64,000 nt of DNA from Prunella strophiata (taxonomy: Eukaryota > Chordata > Aves > Passeriformes > Prunellidae), in NCBI GenBank assembly GCA_036583965.1, contig JAZBQD010000019.1, positions 22,075,085-22,139,084 of the forward strand, written 5' to 3'. Positions 53,111 through 64,000 of this stretch are shown piece by piece. How positions within the stretch are numbered: the first letter of the stretch is position 1; every line of letters begins with the position of its first letter. The notes below the pieces were generated by a model that made no database searches, was not told the origin of the DNA, and worked only from the letters and a program-made list of their open reading frames with translations. The position numbers and the translations under genes are program-made.

Positions 53111-56100
53111 GCTCATCCGCGGGCCGGGCACGCACGCCATGCCTTGGCCCTCTCTGGAAATGCTGCTCCGGCCCCTGGCGACTCTCCCTTCCCACCGGTT
53201 ATTTCCTTCCCTGCATCCTTGCATGGTTTCATCCTTAAATGACACAAGCCCTCTCCTTTCACCCTTCCCTAGCATAAACGTGTTTTCAGGCGTTTTCATA
53301 TATTTTTTTCACCTTTTATTTTACTTCCTTGATTACTATCTCTCGTTTTTCGTCCCTCCCCTTTGCAGCCATTCCAGCCAGATGGGTTTCCAGGCGTGGC
53401 TGCCCCTGCCCTTGCCGAAGCAGCTGGTGGTGTTCGGGCTGGGCGACTGGAGCTGTTACTCTCCGGACACGAGCATCGCCGTGGATGTGCTGGTGTCCCC
53501 CGGCATCGTGCCACAGCGGGTCGGCACGCTGGAGCCCACCCGCAGGTTACAGCAGGAGCTGCCAGGGTGGCAGGAGGGGCCATCCTAGAAAAGCTTTCTG
53601 ATCTCTGGTGCTGCCTGATTCTGCTGCTGTTACCCAAAAGCTGCTCAGGGCCTGCTGATCCTTCACCATGGTCTTTCTCTCTAGTGATGATTCCTTTTGG
53701 CTGCTTTCAGGGTTCGAGCTCTTTTGGCTTTGGGCTGTCATCATCTAGTATAGCAGCAGGAATTTTGTCCTGGTCAGTGTCACTTGTGGGCTGAAAAGCC
53801 ATGGTCCCTTGTGCAGGTCTCTGGTGTGGGAAGATGACTGGAGAACAGATATTTTCATGGCCTCGTTGAGAGAGATGGACAAAGGCAACCCTGTGAGGCT
53901 TGTTCTGACTGTCAATGGACAGGTAAATGAATTGACACTCTCCTTCTCTTCCTGTCCAGGGTCGCTTCTCAGCCCCAGAACAACAAATGTTGTCACTTCT
54001 CAGCCCCAGAACTTCTTGTCCCTGCTCTCCTTTTTATTCTCTGCTACTCCAAGGTAGAGCTGACAAACATGAATCTGTTAATGCACGTCTGTGCTGAGCC
54101 TGAAACTTCTGTGATGCTCCAGGTCTATCCTCAGAACACTTTGTGTGTCGCAGGAGACGGGCAGCCAACAGCTGTTCACTTCCAATCCCACTCTCTCCTG
54201 AGTCTTTGGGACTTAAACAGTTGTTTCAGCTTGAGCTGAAGCCACTGGATATAGCATCTTGCAGTGCCTGGCTTTCTTTTTCTTTGCTTGTTTTGTTGGT
54301 GTGGGAAATAAAAGGCAGGTTATTCCATTACAGGGATTCTGTCCCTTGAAAGACATGCTTCTGCTCATCCTTTGCATGGATGGAGGCTAACACACTTAGG
54401 GCCTTTTATTCTGTTGCTGTTTCTGCTGCAGCTGCTCCGAGGTGTCTCCAGCAGTACACCTGTCCATCCCTTCCTTGTACCAGAGACCAGCCAGTCACCA
54501 GTGCTCCCAGCAGATGATAAGCCCCTTGGCCAGGACCTGGAGGATCCTACTGGGGTAGGTGTATTTTGGAATCACCTTCTTGTTATTTCACTTTTTTCTT
54601 AGTATCTTCTCCCTCACCAGTAGCCATTCAGTTGATGTCTAGCTGAAACATTTGCTGCCAGTTTTTCAGTGGAGATATGGCTAAGCAAGTTCTGGAGCCA
54701 AAGTTTCTCTTGTGCTGAAGAAAGATATATTCTCCATTGAAATGCCTTTTTAAATGTTGAATGCAGTAGTCCTTGGTGGAATGGTCAACCAGCCCCTTCA
54801 TTGCTAGTACAGACTAGCCTTTTTGCCCTTCCCTGTTTTAGCTGTGCCCAGCAGCCAGCAGTCTGAAAGCTGACTACAGCACACAGCAGCAGATAGCTGC
54901 AGTGCTCTGCATCAGTTTGGCAGCTGATACCGATGGCAGGTTGGCCTTTAAAACTCAGTGGCAACATGAGCCTAAAAACAGTTACCACATCTCTGGCCTA
55001 GTAAAATGCAATTCACAGTAGCCTCAGGTACCTTTCTTTGGGGCTGATTTGGCTGGGACTCATGTCACAGGTGAAGAGTCAGAGCTCAGAGGTGGCTGCC
55101 AGAGCGTCCAGGCCTGTGAAGAAGGACGTCTGGCCACCACTGAGGACCCTGGTGGTACCCTGTGCCCTGAAGTCACCAGCTGGAAAGGGGGAATCCAGTG
55201 AGGCCTGGAGGAAGAGTCCTGACCAAGGACCATCAAGGGTCCACTCCAAAAAGCCCAGAAAAGTTTTATTTGAACCCACAGCATCTGAGAGAGATCTTGA
55301 TGAAGAAGGTAACTATAGTAGCTTCCAACTTAATTTTACATGTCTGGTCTGAATGATCTGTCAATGCTGCTGGGCTGCACCTTCCCATTCCATTTCTCTA
55401 TGTACCTCCAAGACATGATGGGCTTGTATGTTTGGCTTTGAAATACTGAGAATGTTCTTCCTGGATCGGCTGCTTGATGAGTTTTTACCTGCTGGGAAAA
55501 GGCCAGAAATAGAGCATGGGATATAACATCTTAGTGCCACCACTTTTTACTGTGACATAATTCCTATATTTTCATACAAGTAAAAGTGTTTTATAAATTA
55601 AGGCAAATATTGTCAACCTTGCTTTACAAAAGAGTAAATCTTGAGGCACAAGAAAGTTACCTACTGTGATGTTCTGTGACATTTTCTGCTTTAGTCTGTT
55701 TGTACCCCTACTAATAGCTTACCACTTGGTCTGTAGAATACACTGGTTATTATTACAGTATAAAGAATATGAAATGGAATATATATATATATATATATGT
55801 AATTATTATAATTGTACTGGCTTTTGAGTAGTGAGAAGGTAACTGCCAAGGGGTTTGGAAACAAAACCTTAGGCTTCTGGAGTGGGAATTCCAAGTCAGC
55901 TCCAGAGTTTGCACCAAGTTTATGTGTAAAAGTTTGGCAGTAACATAGTGGTCCCAATAAAAATTACTTCTTGGGACTTGGCTAGCTTTTCATAAAGGCA
56001 AATATAGCTTCATCATAATTTTTTTCTGCTGCAGGCAGTGTGAGAAGGAGGGAAACTATCTTCTATCAGAGGGGTAAAATGCAATGGTGACAGTATTTGG

Positions 56101-59100
56101 CAGTCAGAGGAAATGTGCCCTGCTCTTACCTATTTTCTACATTTCTTCTGATGAGACAAGTTCATGATTCTTGGTCTTGCACCTTGTTTGTTGCAGTGAG
56201 GTAGCTTTGTGCTGGAGGTTGGAGGAAGGAAGGTCAAAGGGCTCTTGCACAGTGGAGCTGAGCACTTTTCACAGTTTGTCTGCTGTCTGCTTTATGGGGC
56301 CATCTCTGTGTTCCCTCTGCAGATCTGGCAGTGAAGGAGTTGCAAGGTGAGGATTTGGTTCCTAGACCCTGGTTTGTCTTTTCAGTCACTCAGTGATGAT
56401 ATTCCTTCCCTTCAACATCAGAAACCTCTCATGCTTCATCCTGTATCTCCCCAGTGATCAAGAAAAACAAGTAGGTCATGTGTATATACTGTTCCTCTTC
56501 ATGCAATTGTCATCAGTGCCTCCAGTACTGTCAGCCTCTCAAATATGTTTCTTTAGCCCCTCTGAATCTCAGGCACACCTCTGGGTACATAGCTCTTGGA
56601 GGAAAAAAGGTAAGACATGAAATAGACTTTGATTTTAAAGTATGTTTTTTTAGCTTGCTCAGCCATCTGCAGGGGCCTGGGAGGGGAAGGGAACAGAGCA
56701 GTACAAGGAATACCTCTGGAAGCAGCTCCAGGTTTCTGATTGTTCTATCTTAGGCACTGACAAGCTGTTCCTAGGTAGCCTTCCCTCACGAGGAGTAGTG
56801 CAGGGCAGGTAGCACAATGGGGATATCCACTTCTGGAGATGGGGTAGTAAATGGGGACATCCAAGCCTGTCTGAAGTGGCAGCCTGAATGCATCCTACAT
56901 CCAGCTACTCCTTGCTCCTGAGGTCTCTCTAAGTACAGCAATTATTCCCCCAAGCCAACTGAAAATATTCCTTAGGGAAGTATGTCTTTTTCCCCTGCAG
57001 AGGGCAGAGAGCAGGGGCCCTTGCCTTACCATTCCCCCCTCTGAGCATTAAGGGGGCTTGTTCTCCCCAGCAGGGAAGGGAGCTGAGGGTGTCTTGTCTG
57101 ACTGCTCACAGGCCTGTGCTCTTCCCTCCCCAGGCAGTCCCAGCCCTCGGTGGTGCCATGCCATGTGCCTCAGTGACCTGGGGACAGCTGTTCTCATTGG
57201 TGGAGAAGGTGTCAATCAACAGTCCTGCAGGGATGCTCTCTGGAAACTGGAAATTGGTGGGGACTTTAGGGTTGTGAAAAGCAGTGGGGACAGTGGGACT
57301 CAAGGATAGCTCATGCAGCTTGGAGGGGGTACTTGGGCATCTGTGCACATGGAGGGGACAGCAAAGGCATCACATCTGGCATGTCACCAGGATGAGCTGA
57401 TGGCACAGAGTGAGTGCCTTATGAAGCTCTGGGATTATACTTGAGAGCACTCTAGGAGCTAAGGTACAAGTTCTGGAAAGAGTTGGAATTTTAAGGAGTA
57501 AAAGCAACTAGTGCAGTTTGCAGTCTGTGTGTGGTGACTGGTGGGGATGTGTGAGATACAATTCCAGTGCCTTGTGTCTTTCTGCACCTCATTGGTCTTC
57601 TCTTTCACCTTGCTATTCCCCATCATTCCTTACAGAAACAATTCTGTAGGAGTTCCCTCTAGCCCTGAATCAAAGGAGAGGAGGAGACAAAGGGAGAAAG
57701 GTTTTGAGTAAAGATTTTTTGGCATATTCTTTAAATCTAGAGCAATCAAGAGCACTTTTGAACTCCCAGACCATGTGTCTGCTGTTGTTCCCACAGACAG
57801 TGATTTATGGCTTCCAGTGGGTTTCCAGCTACAAAATGCCATGCCATCGTGCTTGCATGGTCACACAGCCACCTACGACCCTGACACCAAACGTATCTAC
57901 ATCTTTGGGGGCATAAGGGAGGACAAAGACTACAGCAGCATCTACATTCTGGACACAGTCACCTGGAAATGGCTCCTTGTGGCTGTGAGTACTGCACCTG
58001 TTCCAAGACAAAAGTGCAGGAGGAGTGGCAGGTTCTGCCTGCATGTGGCAGTCCATGTGCCCATGTCTTTAGTCCAGTAGTGTTGGTGCACTGTTGGTGC
58101 AGGTTGTTTGAGGTGCATAGTTGGGTCTGACAGGTATTAGGAGGCTGTGTTGAAAAGCCACATGCTGAATGGAAACCAGGAGCTGTGCCTACAATGAATG
58201 AAACAATGGGAAAAAATGGTTGCTGCAGAGGGCTGTGCCTGACCAAGCTCAGTGGTGGGAGGTACTGTACAAGCAGTGGAGGGAAATGGCCTCTCATTTT
58301 ATATGGTACCATTGAGAGCAGCACCAGATGCTGAGGTGAAGAGCCAGTCTTCTCAAATCAGGAAGTGCCCTGAGTACAGCAGAATTCTGAGCCCTTGTCA
58401 GCATGGGACTGTCTGTCTCTTTCCTGGTAAAATACAAAATGGCCTTTACAGAGTAAGCCCGGATGAGATCTTTCTGTTCCCTGACCTCTGGGGAAGATGT
58501 GGGAGGCTGACTTCCTTTTCTTATCAGAGCATTATGGTGGTAGAGCATGCAAAGAATGTACTGTCTGCCTGTGCAGCAAAGGTCTGTCTGGGAGCCAATA
58601 AAGTGAAAATTGAGACCTGTCAAACTCACTGCATGATGTGGGCCCCTTTCCTATGGGTCATGCAGCAAATAATGCACTTCTTGTAACATATATTGAACTT
58701 TTTTCTAGGCTAAAGGGAAGATACCAGTGCTCACCTATCACAGTGCAACTATCTACCACAAGGAGCTCTTTGTTTTTGGAGGAACTTTCCCCAGAAAGGC
58801 ATCACTGGCAGTTGCACCCTGCAGCAATGTGCTCTATGTCTTCAATCCAGAGCATGAAATTTGGTACCAGCCCATTTCAGAAGGGGAGAAGCCTCTGCCT
58901 AGGCTTGGGTGAGAGTGCTCTAATTCCAGCTATCCAAAATAGTGCAGGAAACATCTGCTTACCTTCCCTCCCACACCAGTGTGATTTTTTAAAATATTAG
59001 GTGATTGTTCTCCACCATGTACTCCTTTAGATAGGGCTGTGTTTAGACCAATGGAATTCCCAGTACCTCCTGTTGTGAATCCTGATGGGATTCTGTCCCA

Positions 59101-60807
59101 GGTGTAGACTGAAGCTATGGCAGCCCAGTAGAAGAGGCCAAGGCTAAAATGGAAGTTTTGGGAACTTGCTGAAGATGTTTTATTCATTTGCTTGCTCTCT
59201 GCCCAGGCACTCAGCTACTCTATTGAAAAACAAGCTGCTGATTTTTGGGGGCCAGAGGACTTCTGTCTACCTCAGTGACATGCACATTCTGGATCTGGGT
59301 AAGAAAGTCTGCCTTGGGAAGGTCTGTTCCAAGACAGGGACTTGGGAGTGAGGTATGCTTAATGGGAAAATAGCAATGGCATTATACAAAGTCCTGGCTG
59401 GGCAATGGAGATGAAGAACTATGGGTTAAAAAAAACCCTTTCTGGGGCAATAAGGGAGGGGATGAAGAAAAAACAATGTGGGTTTTTTTTTTTGGAAGAA
59501 GTTGGGTAATAGAGAAGGCAGAGGCATTGTTGATGTGACAGAGTAGCTAAGGTTTTGTCTAGTTATGAGACTGAGGTTTTTGGACATTTCACCTGCCTTT
59601 TCTCTGTCTGTCAGGTTTCATGGAGTACACATCAGTCCCCCTCCTGGCAGGACAGCCTTCTGCACGTTGGTAAGATTCTATTGCAGACCCAGGAGTATCT
59701 TCTGTCATTTCTCTTTGAAGCCAGGTTTAAACAGAGCTTGTGATCAGACCCAGCTGCATATCTCTGTGCCACTAGTCACAATACAGTGGATCTTCTCTCT
59801 GCTGTGGAACCAGAAGTTCCTGTGCTGTCCTTGTTGATGCCTGTATGGTATGGGGGGATATTCCTTAGTCTCCCTGGAAATCTGTCTTTCAGGCTAGGGT
59901 AAGTTTTCTGCTGTGTGCTAGTAAACTGTATGGCCTGCTGTTTGGTCTTCACAGTGCCTGGAGAGAGTGCTGTGCCACACAGAGGAAGAAACTCCTGTAC
60001 CAGGACTATGCTGTTCCTAAAAGGACAGAACTGGTCACTAGAACAATGATCTAAATCAATGCAGAGCCCAGCTAGCCTGCTATCTCACCCCACAGAGCAA
60101 AGCCATAGGAGTTTTGATTAGCTCCTTTTGAGATAATGAGTTGCTCTTCAGAGCTGACCTGCAGAGGCAAACATCTCTTTTACGGGTTATTCTGCAAAGT
60201 CAGGGCAGAGAGAAGCAGAAGTCAACTTTCTTCCTGCAGCTTAAGCCCCCAGTCTCCTGATCAAGTCTGCCAATCCCTGCCCATTAGTGACTGAGGCCAT
60301 CCCAAGCAGGTTTTGCTGTAGTCACCTTTTGACTTTGCTTTGGTCACAGTTTTCATGCAGCTCTGGCTGTGTCGGACCAGAAGGTTCTGATCAGTGGAGG
60401 CTGCAATGCCAGAGGAGCCTTGCATGATGCCTTTGTCTTCCACCTAGGTGAGTGACTCTCCTGCCCTGTTTTGATAGCTGAAGGTGACTCTGGGGCTGCA
60501 GTGGTGTTGCTGAACACCTAGTCTGGTCCATTTGTCTCATCCCTTGCACTAGGAAGGGGCTTGTCAGTATTGCTATCCCCTTTCCACTTCAGATACTCTT
60601 TCATGGAGCACAGTGATCCACCACGACCTCTGCGCTGTTCCCCGAGCTGGCCACACATTGCTTGACCTGACTCCTGCCCACTTGATGGATATGGACAAGG
60701 AGAACAAAGAGGAGCAGAAGCTGCACACAGTGTTGGTCTTTGGGGGCTCCAACTGTGCTGGGACCTTTTATAACAGCACACTCAAGATCCAGCTGGACCT
60801 AGGATAA
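52941..60807 (+). CDS. Unnamed kelch-repeat protein (fourteen coding exons, about 608 residues)
   Basis: Exons: 52941-53053, 53369-53545, 53817-53922, 54432-54554, 55071-55308, 56323-56346, 56557-56609, 57112-57256, 57797-57984, 58709-58908, 59207-59298, 59615-59669, 60350-60447, 60593-60807. All use GT/AG and phases match, totalling 1827 bases. Residues 38-132 form an unrecognised region with hydrophobic strand-like text (PKQLVVFGLGDWSCY, LVWEDDWRTDIFMASLRE). Residues 133-253 are rich in Ser, Pro and Lys and probably disordered. Residues 261-608 hold seven Gly-Gly kelch motifs (YIALGG, AVLIGG, IYIFGG, LFVFGG, LLIFGG, VLISGG, VLVFGG), predicting a six- or seven-bladed propeller, normally a protein-binding platform. 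There is no BTB, BACK or F-box text and no signal peptide. ATG 52941 was chosen for its context; 52908 is in frame. The gene is convergent with GSTZ1. I know of no human gene at this position. Confidence 0.88.
55776..55798. repeat. TA microsatellite
   Basis: About eleven TA units lie in the intron between exons 5 and 6 of the kelch gene. Confidence 0.85.
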
Positions 60808-60874
60808 TGCATGGTTCCCAGAATGAGCCTGAGCAGCAAGGCTCTTCACCAACCTAAATACAGATATGGATGGC

Positions 60875-60880
60875 AATAAA
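60875..60880 (+). terminator. Polyadenylation signal of the kelch gene
   Basis: AATAAA lies 68 bases after the kelch-gene stop codon, giving a very short 3' UTR. The neighbouring GSTZ1 stop codon is 1.1 kb further on the other strand. Confidence 0.65.
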
Positions 60881-61995
60881 TGAATCCCAGCAACATGGCA
60901 GTCCAGGTATCTGTATGTAGGTGAATGGCACCTTGGTACAAGAGATTGTGGGTTTGTAAAGTCTGAAGGCCATGGGTGTTGTTTTCCTAGGGTACCTGAT
61001 ATACAGTATCTGGGCTGAGGTGCCAAACATTCAGTGGGATCTGAGCTGAGTCTGCACTAGAACACAGACACAAGGTTATGGGTTCCTTTCTTGCCCTACA
61101 GGTTTTTAGCTGGAATTCCCAGGGTGCTTTCAGCTTTGTAGGTGACTTAGGTGTTTGGTTTCATTTGGGATTAGTGGAATGGTATTCACTGCTGCTATTT
61201 GGAAAGTCCTCACAGTAAAAGTACAGGCATGATTCTGGTTTGGAGGGAATCTGGGGTGGGATTTTCTTGGGCAACAGTCTGCAGCTGAAGTCTAGGAGAA
61301 AACACCTAGAGCAGTATCTGAGGATGGGAAAAAGAAGAGAACATAATTTTCATTGTAGGGGAGAGAGCTGTTTTTGCCTTGCTGTCTATGGCACAATCCC
61401 TAGCTTTGCTCTAGGCAGACCTTTTATAAACTGCTGTGTGACTGCTCTTGTTATTGCAAGGGGTGACAGAGTTGCAGACTTGGCTCTTTCAAGACCCAAC
61501 AAGGGTTAAGCTACTTCCATCAGAGACTAGATCTTATTGTTTATATCCATGGAACTGATTGTGCTGTGGCTCTGAGGCAGCTCCAAGGATAAGCACACTG
61601 TGTACACTGATTCCCTGCTGCTCTTTCTGTAGATGGTAGAAAGAAGTAGCCCTGTGGGGAATACAGAATTGGCTCAGTACCTCACAGTTGTTTGTGGCCA
61701 CATTCCCCGACCCAAAGCCATACAGAGGGAACTTCTGATCATTATGGATACTCTTCTGTTTTAATCTGCTTAATGGAGAGAGACTACATGGAAAAAACTA
61801 GTAGCTGCAGGAATTCCAGCACAGGCATAGCTCCTGTAAGTCATCCACACAATTTCCAGGTCCCCTGTTCTTCCCACCCAGATGAAAGGGAAACAATAGT
61901 GCTGGGGTTTCCTTCTGGCACTGAAGTCCTACTCAACCTGTAGGTGTTGTCTTCTTTATCATGGCAGCTTTCTAGATTTAATGAGTAGAAAGGCT
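60881..61995. other. Convergent interval between the kelch gene and GSTZ1
   Basis: The two genes end toward each other across 1.1 kb. No coding exon is visible. ATTAAA-type signals for GSTZ1 on the minus strand occur at 61977-61982 (very close to the stop) and 61760-61765; I cannot tell which is used. Confidence 0.5.
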
Positions 61996-62921
61996 TCAAG
62001 CTCGCAGCTCTGCAGGAGTATCTGGCTGCCGGGAAGGGTGGCTTATTTTGAAGGCCTCTAACTCCAAGAGAGCTTTATTTATTCTGGTTATTGTGGGATA
62101 GGGACCCATGTCCACTTTGAATCTGTAAAAGGAAAAGAATTTGTGAAGTACTGTGAGTTGGAGAGCCAGTGCAGCAGTGAGCAGAAGTACAGATCAGTGT
62201 GATAGGTCTGCCTAGTATGGGAGAATCTCACAAGGATTTACACTAACAGAAAAGGTTCATCCTTGTAGGTTTAAAAACAAATACTAGAGAGATTAATCAG
62301 TGCCTGGACAGGTTGTAAAGTCTCCTTCTTTAGAGATACTCAAAACCCAGCTGGATGCAATCCTGTGCCACTTCCTCTAGCAGGGAAATTTGATTGGGTG
62401 ACCTCCAGAATTCCCTTCTAACCCCAGTGATTCTGTGATTGTGTGATTTTCACCAGATTTTTACACAGTGTGCAGCACAAGGTAAGAAGACACTGCTTTT
62501 CCAGGGACTCATGCAGCCACTACTTGTATGGGTTTAAGGCTTTAAATAAAATCTGATTAATCTTTTCCTCCTGTGTGCAGTGTCAGAATAAAGCAAACAG
62601 GGACAGAGAACATGGAGTGTGGGCAACCTCAGCTTTTCTAAGGTCGTAGATCAGGTTTCCCCAGGGGCCTCTAAGAGGAGACCACAATTCATTACTTCCA
62701 AATAAGACAGTGTTTATGAAATAAGAAAATTCATGGAGAGAAGAAAAGTAAGTGGATAGGGCAGGCAGGAGGGATACTTTCTAACAGGCATAAGGAGCAG
62801 CAGAAGGTAAGCTCTGACAGCCCAGCATAAGTAGGTGTGTTGAAGAATATCTCAAACTTAGCCTTAATTACCTTTCAGCATTGGCAACTTGAGGTGCTAA
62901 ACACAGATCAGCCATGGAAAC
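61996..62921 (-). CDS. GSTZ1: GSTZ1, maleylacetoacetate isomerase, last two coding exons only
   Basis: GSTZ1 is a zeta-class glutathione transferase that isomerises maleylacetoacetate in tyrosine and phenylalanine breakdown and also handles dichloroacetate. Two exons are in the window: 62872-62921 ([16 protein letters not shown]) and 61996-62122 ([20 protein letters not shown], then [18 protein letters not shown] and stop). Phases match across the 0.75 kb intron, and the text follows the human C-terminus closely. They make the last alpha-helices of the GST C-terminal domain. The catalytic N-terminal thioredoxin-fold exons with the SSCSW-type motif are not found up to 64000 and must lie to the right. 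A CR1 remnant sits in the intron. Confidence 0.95.
62290..62452 (+). mobile_element. CR1 3' remnant in the last GSTZ1 intron
   Basis: AGTGCCTGGACAGGTTGTAA, then ACCCAGCTGGATGCAATCCT, and GATTCTGTGATTGTGTGA at the end are typical of the last part of a CR1 element. It is antisense to GSTZ1. Confidence 0.75.
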
Positions 62922-64000
62922 CTGCAAATATAGCAGAGAAAAGGGGTTAGAATAACTCAGAGCCCTGTCCCCTTGCACTTCCCAGTGGTGGCAGGCTTTG
63001 AGACCAGGACAGAAATTATTTTATCAGCCAGTACAGAGGAGTTGTCATGATGATCTAATCATTTAATTCACAATTAATACTACAGCATCAGCACAAGAAA
63101 AAGAACTTCATTGCAGTCACCAGTAGAAGCCATAAGCTTTTAGAGAGCTTTATATTTACCAGCTGATCATTATGACCTTAAGGACACTGTGCTTCTATGG
63201 CAACTGCTTCTAAGCAAACAGGTCTGCTGGCAAGCTGCAGAGGGGGTGTTTGCATGGCTGTAAAAGGTTAAGTAAATTTTGCTTGTTTGCACTGCAGCAG
63301 TATCAAGCAGGTCCTGCCAATGCCAAGATGTCCTATATGTGATAGGGCCTCTGTACACAGGCTCAGAGACTTGCCATCTGAAAGGAAGGCTTAACAACAG
63401 TGCTGCTGGCTGCCTATCTGCACAGACAGAGGCAAGGCCCTCACCCTGCTCCCCTGGTCACAAAGCCCTGGGTGCCTCTCAGAGCACATCTTATTCTCCA
63501 ACATTAGATCTTGTAAGTAGGGCTCCATAAGGCTGCTACTAAGCAATCCTCTACATCCCAGAATAATGCAGGAGCCTTCCTTTTTTCTAAGGCTTTTATG
63601 AGAAAGATCTTTTGCCTGGCAGCAGAGCTAATAAATGGAAAAGGCCTGAGCTGCCTCTAGTTTGGTAAGGGTCAGAACAGCTTTTATGTGAGCTCTGTGG
63701 AATCTGTCCATATTAAAACTGGATGCTCAGAGCAGAAAAATACAAGTTGGTTAAAGGTTCCATAAAACAGAGCTAAGAACTGAACCTGTGTTTCTTGAGC
63801 CAAGCTTTGCTCCTATGACAGGACATGTTGAAGTCCAAATGCCATAAAAATGAAATGATCTATCATCTTTTTCCACATCCTCTAGTACCAGCCAGATCCT
63901 AGATACAGCTGCAGGATCTGGCCATCAGCAGTTTATAGGCCAGGGACAAGTAAACATCTCCATAACTCTCTGCCAGTCAGTAATGGCCTAAGCAGGATCC
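62922..64000 (-). other. GSTZ1: GSTZ1 intron running off the window
   Basis: I searched the minus strand for the preceding GSTZ1 exon (family text ALEQxL and GDEV) and did not find it. The stretch appears to be intron. No repeats were recognised. Confidence 0.6.

Noticed and set aside
52857..53588. A 243-codon open frame as a stand-alone gene
   Set aside because: It is two exons of the kelch gene plus the intron between them, which happens to be open. Exon phases join it to the downstream exons.
57135..57256. Alternative acceptor (CCCCAG) for kelch exon 8
   Set aside because: It gives the wrong phase after exon 7. The acceptor before 57112 keeps the kelch frame (SPRWCHAMC, AVLIGG).

Overview
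This is nuclear DNA from a bird. The evidence is CR1 LINE retrotransposon copies with the usual 3' end, short GC-rich promoter islands, split vertebrate genes, and a gene order matching the block around human 14q24.3. A passerine is plausible but I cannot fix the species. Two copies of one CR1 family are very similar over about 200 bases, so some insertions look fairly young.

Layout, left to right. Positions 1-5740 hold no gene I can support; a polyadenylation signal near 1194 may end a plus-strand gene entering from the left. AHSA1 (minus, nine coding exons, 5962-11803) and VIPAS39 (plus, nineteen coding exons, 12400-26568) are head to head over a CpG-island promoter with three ZNF143-type sites. 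The 27.5-32.2 kb interval carries a CR1 remnant and a striking 130-base inverted repeat (arms at 28126 and 29628). NOXRED1, which sits here in human, is not recognisable. SAMD15 (minus, three exons, 34786 to about 32174) and TMED8 (plus, six coding exons, 35117-42020) share a second bidirectional promoter, which contains a perfect RFX X-box. About 10.8 kb of mostly non-coding DNA follows. A fourteen-exon kelch-repeat gene (plus, 52941-60807, about 608 residues) comes next; I cannot name it and know of no human counterpart at this position. Last are the two 3' exons of GSTZ1 (minus, 61996-62921), whose remaining exons lie beyond the right edge.

The genes are neighbours rather than a pathway: an Hsp90 co-chaperone (AHSA1), a VPS33B partner in vesicle sorting (VIPAS39), a SAM-domain protein (SAMD15), a GOLD-domain protein (TMED8), a kelch propeller, and maleylacetoacetate isomerase (GSTZ1).

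Main points for a second look: the unnamed kelch gene; apparent frameshifts in VIPAS39 exon 3 and SAMD15 exon 3, each where conserved protein continues in another frame; the missing NOXRED1; the inverted repeat; and a G/T-rich tract in TMED8 ending in a strong decoy splice acceptor. All exon borders were read by eye from splice sites, reading phase and remembered family sequence; no alignment was run.
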